Assembly: GCA_020002185.1 (NCBI GenBank)
Contig: CM034533.1
Location: 40,838,021 to 40,902,020 of the forward strand
Direction of reading: 5' to 3'
Origin: Paraescarpia echinospica
Lineage: Eukaryota; Annelida; Polychaeta; Sabellida; Siboglinidae
Length of the DNA: 64,000 nucleotides
The position numbers and the translations under genes were made by a program. Each line of letters begins with the position of its first letter. The first letter of the stretch is position 1. Shown here piece by piece: positions 1 to 64,000 of this stretch. The notes below the pieces were generated by a model. That model saw nothing but the letters and a program-made list of their open reading frames with translations, made no database searches and had not been told where the DNA came from.

Positions 1-911
1 TAATTATATTCAATTAACAATTAACTTAAATTAACATCAATGAAATTAATAGTGAACCTTAAGTCAAATAACAATAACTTTCTGTGGTAACATCTGGCAA
101 AAAAAACATAGCAATTAATTGATTTGACAGTTTTAACACATTTAATAAGTGTTTCCTAAGAACACAAGAACATAATTATACATGGTACCATAAGAACTTC
201 ACTGTCTGGTTCAGATCATTTACTACATTAAAAAAATATGAAACACCTCCAGACTCCTACAGTTTGTATTGCATGGATTTGGATGGGTGATAAAAGTAAT
301 AAAAGTCAGTACTCTTACATAACACAGTATACTGCCAGGTAGGCCCATTGCCTCACTCCAAGTGGAGCTTATCCACTGACTGACACTGGTTCCCCAGTGA
401 GACTATGCCAACAATTACCTGTGCCTATAAGTGTTGCTGTCTTTGTTGTCAATTGATTTAATTTTGGTCACTGTGCAAAATTATTTTTAAAGCTCTAAAC
501 AAAGACAGCCGGCCAGAGACTATCACCAAAGGAACGCATAAAATAATGCCAAATAAAACAAGTTAATTGAAAGTTAATTGACATTTTGTCAATTAAATTA
601 ACCTCTTCCAGAAAACTTAATTAATTAAACTAAATCAATTTTCGTATTTTGAGAAAGTAAATTGATTATTTAAGTTAATTGGGTTAATTGAATTAACCAA
701 TTAAAAATTAACAATTGAAATTAACCCATGTCTGAAGGGTACACACATATATTTTTGGCGCTGTTCTTCATAACCATGTGTCTAAAAAATAATGCGTTTC
801 AAAATATGTTGGACAAGACCCATCCGAACATAACTCACTTAAAAGACCTTCTTTCCAGTTATGATATCAGGAATACAGACGTCATTTATCCGTAAGAGGG
901 CCCTCTGACCC
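1..911. other. AT-rich non-coding DNA upstream of the giant exon
   Basis: No supported exon. Contains many TTAATT-type runs; about 477-720 is a diverged copy of 2513-2735. It may be intron 5' of the mucin exon, as that exon starts at a splice acceptor. Confidence 0.6.
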
Positions 912-2220
912 CACCCTACTATTACTACCACTAATACTGCTGTTACTGCCATTATTATTACTACTACTACTACAACTATTACTACTACTACTACTACAAC
1001 AACTAGTGCTACTATTACTACTACAACTAATACTACTACTAGTACAACTACTACAGTTACAACTATTTATATTAATACAATACTTATTAACTACAAAAAA
1101 AAGAGTAATACTATTACAAATGGTAGTGACATTGCTACGTCTGCTTCTGGTACGCATATTAGCTTCGCTGCTTTGTTCTTATTACCTATTTGTGATATTG
1201 ATCTGAAGGCCAGAGTACACACTGAGAACCCAGAAAAGTAATGTGACAGGCATATTATGTATCACGGAAAATGGAGCTGCTGGTGCAAACTATCTTAGCG
1301 TTGATGAAAATAAAAAACGGTCACATTCGTATATTGAATATATTTATTGTACGTTATTTATGATCGCTTGTCTTGACCTTTCATTTCTTTCACTATTACT
1401 ACTACTACTATTACTACTAACTCTACTATAACAATAACAACTATTACTAGTACAACTTCTACCACTACTCATAATACTACGGCTAATATTACTACTACTA
1501 CTACTGCTGCTAATATTACTATTAGTACAACAACTACTACTACTACTCCGACAACAATAACTATTACTTTTACTACTACAGCTACTACGTGTACTACTTC
1601 TGTGAAGTTAGAACAACCGCATAGGAGTTTCAGTCAAGATCTCTATGACTTTGACAATTTTGTCAGATACGCCATATCAATTGCGTTGTTTATATCATTA
1701 AATCATTGTTTTTCTATATATGTTCCAGAGTGTAATGTAACGGACAGCGGTAAATTGTATCCATGCTGCTGCTGCTTCTACTACTACCACTACTACTACT
1801 ACTACTACAACTACTACTACAACTACTACTACCACCACCACCAACAACAACAACACCGCCACCACCACCGTCACCACCACCACCAACATCATCACTACCA
1901 CCAACACCACAACCACCACCACTACTACTACTACTACTACCACCACCACCGCCAACACCACCATCACCAACACCACCATCACCACCACCACATCCATCAC
2001 CACCACTACCACCACCACTACTACCACCACCACCACCACCACCACCACCAACATCACCACCACCACAAACACCACTACCACAACCATCACTACTACTACT
2101 TCTACCACCACCACCACCACCACCGCCAACACCACCATCACCAACACCACCATCATCACCACCACCACCACCTCTACTACTACTACCACTATCACTGCTA
2201 TTACTAGTACTACTATCACA

Positions 2221-2260
<40 letters not shown>

Positions 2261-2350
2261 ACGACAACACCACCACCAACAACACCACCATCACCACCAC
2301 TACTACTACTACCACTACTATTGCTACTACTACAACTAATACTACTACTA
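912..2350. repeat. (ACT)n/(ACC)n trinucleotide satellite, in three blocks
   Basis: Blocks at about 912-1070, 1388-1600 and 1766-2345, separated by non-repetitive DNA. The last block mixes ACT, ACC, AAC and ATC triplets. All the long His-, Leu/Pro- or Val-rich reading frames here come from the triplet repeat and are not genes. Confidence 0.9.
1006..1200 (+). repeat. Dispersed repeat, copy 1 (satellite tail and flank)
   Basis: About 195 bp from the satellite edge through ctgcttctggtacgcatatt is clearly the same sequence as 2328-2520 (ctgcttctggtatacatatt), in the same orientation, with scattered substitutions and small gaps. Confidence 0.8.
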
Positions 2351-2735
2351 GTACAACTATTACCGTTACAACTATTTATATTAATATAACTACTTCCAAT
2401 ACTTATTAACTACAACAAAAATTAGTTATACAATTAGAAATGAAAGAAACATTGCTACTTCTGCTTCTGGTATACATATTAGTTTTGTTGCTTTGCTCTT
2501 ATTACATATTTGTGCAGAATGATCTTTAAATTTTAACAACTGACAGTGAATACCACTAAAGGAATGCAAATATAATGCCACATAAAACAAAGTTATGTGG
2601 CATTATATTTGAGATTTTGTTAATTAAATAATTGAAATTAACCTCTTCAGGAAAAGTTAATAACTTAAATTAAAATAATTTGCGTATTTTGAGAAAGTTA
2701 TTAAATTAAATTAAATTAACAGAATTACTCGAAAT
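2328..2735 (+). repeat. Dispersed repeat, copy 2, with 15-bp perfect hairpin
   Basis: Its left part matches 1006-1200 and its right part (2513-2735) matches 477-720, so it is the fuller version of one repeat family. It holds a perfect inverted repeat, atataatgccacata at 2570-2584 against 2594-2608, with a 9-base loop. Confidence 0.75.
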
Positions 2736-2884
2736 AACAAATTAACAACAACAGAAAAGAGAATGCAGCATTCCGCGAGTTACCCAATGTTTGAAATGTT
2801 GTTTGGTGTATGGCTAGACAAAAAAATATGTCAATGTGCCAGATCATAGTCATTCACTTAAATCATACATACATACGTTTGCAG

Positions 2885-61698
<58,814 letters not shown>

Positions 61699-62965
61699 GA
61701 CGCTTTCTGGATGACGTGTGTCATATCAGTTCACCCAACGACGACACTGGCAACTAGCTACCAGGAAAGAAAAATGGCTGAATCTCGCGTCACGGATTAT
61801 TGCTATTATTACATTACAATAAGACGAAGAAGACAACTTCACCGCGTAGTTTCACCATTTTGATGAGTAATTTATATTAGTTTATTTTGTTAAACAGTAT
61901 GATATTCAAGGTACGGTTTTGCTCCTCAGCACAAGAATGAAAATATATCATGTGATAGACAACAAATTATATTTAGAGTATCACAAATGCGCTGCTATGG
62001 ACAACGTGGCTGTACACAAAATGTTATTGTTGTTACTATTTAATAGTAACAATAATGCATCAATATTGTACCATCATGACCAAGTGATATTACATCTTAT
62101 CATGAAGATGTTGAGAACTGATTACGTTCAACTGGACACTATCAAACCCAGTGCCACACTTCAATATTTAATCAGCCGGGGATGGTCGGTTCACTATACA
62201 AACATTGGTATTGTATTGCAGTCATCAGATGGAATATCACACCTACTAAATCGTCGTTGTTTAGATGCGCCATACAACCCTATCATTTATTACTTATGTA
62301 GTACGCTTAATTGAGAGACCATGGAAATATTCAATCTGTAACATTGCCGTTTGATACACAATTATTTGTTCAGATCCACTATTGAGGGTGCAAGCTGTTT
62401 ACTATAGTTTTCGTATCCAATTTATCAACTAATTTGTAATTTGACGCAATTTATATTCCAGCTGCACATTGTTCACACAAAGAACATCTAAGCCCTCTTT
62501 TATCAAAACATATAACCTCATATATTCAGTTTTAATATCTTAAGAATGTGTGTGGTACATACATTGATGTGTCCATCATGACATCATGAAAGCATGCATT
62601 TATTACTTATGTAATACGTTTAATGTTCGTATCCAATATAATTAAAATCAGAATTCCAGTGAATAATATACATGTTATGTGGATAATCATCAAGACATAT
62701 CAATCGTTATGTTTTTTTTATTTGTATGGGCTAATAGGCAAATATTGCGCATTTCTTGTGTCAAATTATTATGTTTGTGCGGATACGTTTATATAGATGC
62801 TGGATTCGACGATGGTGATGAGAAAACATCTTTTATACATTTTATATTTATCATACAGATGTGGTGATATTATATTTATAAATATTGTTTTAGTTTATAC
62901 AAGTTAAACTGGTTTTAATTCATATTTTGTACATTTTTGAATAAACAATTTGAATATAAAATGGT
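61699..62965 (+). other. 3' untranslated region
   Basis: About 1.27 kb, AT-rich, no conserved coding feature. It ends soon after AATAAA at 62940-62945, followed by a T/GT-rich stretch. The 131-residue open stretch at 61919-62314 inside it looks like chance. Confidence 0.65.
62940..62945 (+). promoter_or_regulatory. Polyadenylation signal AATAAA
   Basis: Canonical hexamer about 1.24 kb after the stop codon, with T-rich sequence just downstream. The best candidate for the main 3' end. Confidence 0.6.
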
Positions 62966-64000
62966 ATATCTTTATTTTACTCATCCACATTCGACAGTGC
63001 ATGTATAATTGGCGGTATAGTGTAGACGCATATTCACGCACATAAGCACCTACACACGGAAAACACACGCGCCCGCACTCACGCATGAACGCGCGTGCGC
63101 GCACCGTAGGCGTGTCCAGAGGCCCTATGGGGTACGTGTCCCCTTGACGTTTGGAATTTCACCGCGCTGTGCATGAGTTAGAATGGCGTGCCCCCTAGAC
63201 CTTTTGGATGTGCCCCCATTACTGAAGTTCCGTCTTCCAATGTCATCAGTCGAGCGGAGAAGCTGAAGTTACGACAGCGTGGCGGCAAAACATTTCAAAA
63301 GCACCCCTGTCTTCCGATGTCACGATACGACAGGGCGAAAGCGGAGTCGTGCTGAAGGTCCGTCTCAGACCATTCAACATGAATTTGGTTTGGAGGTTTT
63401 CACACGCACACACGCACGCACACACACACACACACACACCACACACACACACCACACACACGCGCAAGAATACGCACGCACAAATACAAGCAAACAAGTA
63501 GTCATTCATTCGACTCTTTCAGGCATCAGAGGTTGCCAAACAGGCCGTACTATCGCCTTGTGTTATATTTTCACCATTATACGGTATGATCTTGGGATTA
63601 TGCCAGAAACAGAAAATTGTACACGGCGTAGCAAGTGCACTGTGTCAAATCCACCAGTGCATTTGATGAATCTTTCCCAACAATATAAGCAGTTCTTCGT
63701 ATCCGAAGATTAGGCGAAGATGAAATTTGTCCGGCTCAACATACCATCTGATGGCTGTGCGCGCCGACTTCAAAGAGAAACGTTATGCTGCATCGACTTC
63801 GCTCGATGGCTTGCCCAGTTGCAGGGTTGGGAGGTGTTAGGAACGTGATCTCTTTTTGATTTTGTTCGCCTTATTTTCCATTCACGGACTCCATGACGCT
63901 CGCCAGTTGTCAATATCTTGTGCTTTGGGCTGCATGACTGAGAATCGACATCGACGTGCACCTTCGTTAAGCTGGCTGTGTAGCCACGTTGTTTCATTTC
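62966..64000. other. Intergenic DNA after the mucin gene
   Basis: Apart from the CA-rich tracts I see no supported gene. Short open frames on both strands (63279-63713 plus, 63770-63997 minus) match nothing I recognise. 63100-63280, with 'gtgccccc' motifs, may be transposon-derived, but I cannot place it. Confidence 0.5.
63030..63472. repeat. CA-rich tracts around a non-coding segment
   Basis: cacgcacgcg-type tract at about 63030-63095 and (CA)n at about 63400-63472. The short open frames across them are low-complexity artefacts. Confidence 0.8.

Noticed and set aside
1602..2389. His-rich, Leu/Pro-rich and Val-rich open frames
   Set aside because: All are readings of the (ACT/ACC)n satellite in different frames and strands, with no other coding sign.
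61919..62314. 131-codon frame after the mucin stop
   Set aside because: Low complexity, no recognisable domain, lies within the predicted 3' UTR.
63279..63713. 144-codon frame in the intergenic end
   Set aside because: Half of it is a (CA)n tract translated as Thr/His; the rest is unrecognised.

Overview
The window is eukaryotic and metazoan. Almost all of it is one plus-strand gene with GT-AG introns, coding exons of about 110-370 bp, many phase-1 intron boundaries and only metazoan extracellular modules (EGF, NIDO, AMOP, VWD, SEA). Several short inverted-repeat transposon relics and many microsatellites lie in its introns. A marine invertebrate, perhaps a mollusc or other lophotrochozoan, is my guess. 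The sequence itself proves only 'animal'. There are no bacterial-style operons, tRNAs, rRNAs or CRISPR arrays.

Layout. 1-2884: AT-rich DNA and an (ACT/ACC)n satellite tract, with flanking sequence present in two copies. No exon could be supported there. 2885-32885: one giant exon. It enters through a phase-1 splice acceptor and carries about 360 copies of a 78-bp (26-residue) Thr-rich, acidic repeat, then a non-repetitive Thr/Ser-rich stretch and the first EGF module. The repeat frame is broken at four places (3937-4250, 15657-15665, 18253-18297, 28065-28506), most simply explained as uncorrected assembly errors. 33568-61698: 41 further exons whose phases all join, giving 1949 residues after the giant exon. 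In order they encode three EGFs, a NIDO domain, an AMOP domain, a VWD domain with a GDPH motif, a He_PIG/cadherin-like Ig-fold segment, about 20 EGF modules, a SEA domain with a GSVVV motif, one transmembrane helix and a tail of about 120 residues. 61699 to about 62965 is 3' UTR with an AATAAA signal. 62966-64000 is intergenic.

The domain order NIDO-AMOP-VWD-EGF-TM is that of the vertebrate membrane mucin MUC4. This protein differs in having many more EGFs and an added SEA domain, so it carries both known mucin cleavage motifs (GDPH and G/SVVV). If the repeat frame is intact in the animal, the part in this window is about 11,900 residues. The signal-peptide exon(s) and promoter must lie further upstream.

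The most notable points are the two cleavage motifs in one giant mucin, the higher-order structure of the repeat array (blocks re-used at exact multiples of 78 bp), a very recent tandem duplication of an EGF exon pair bounded by (TATG)n tracts, and nested inverted-repeat elements in the introns.
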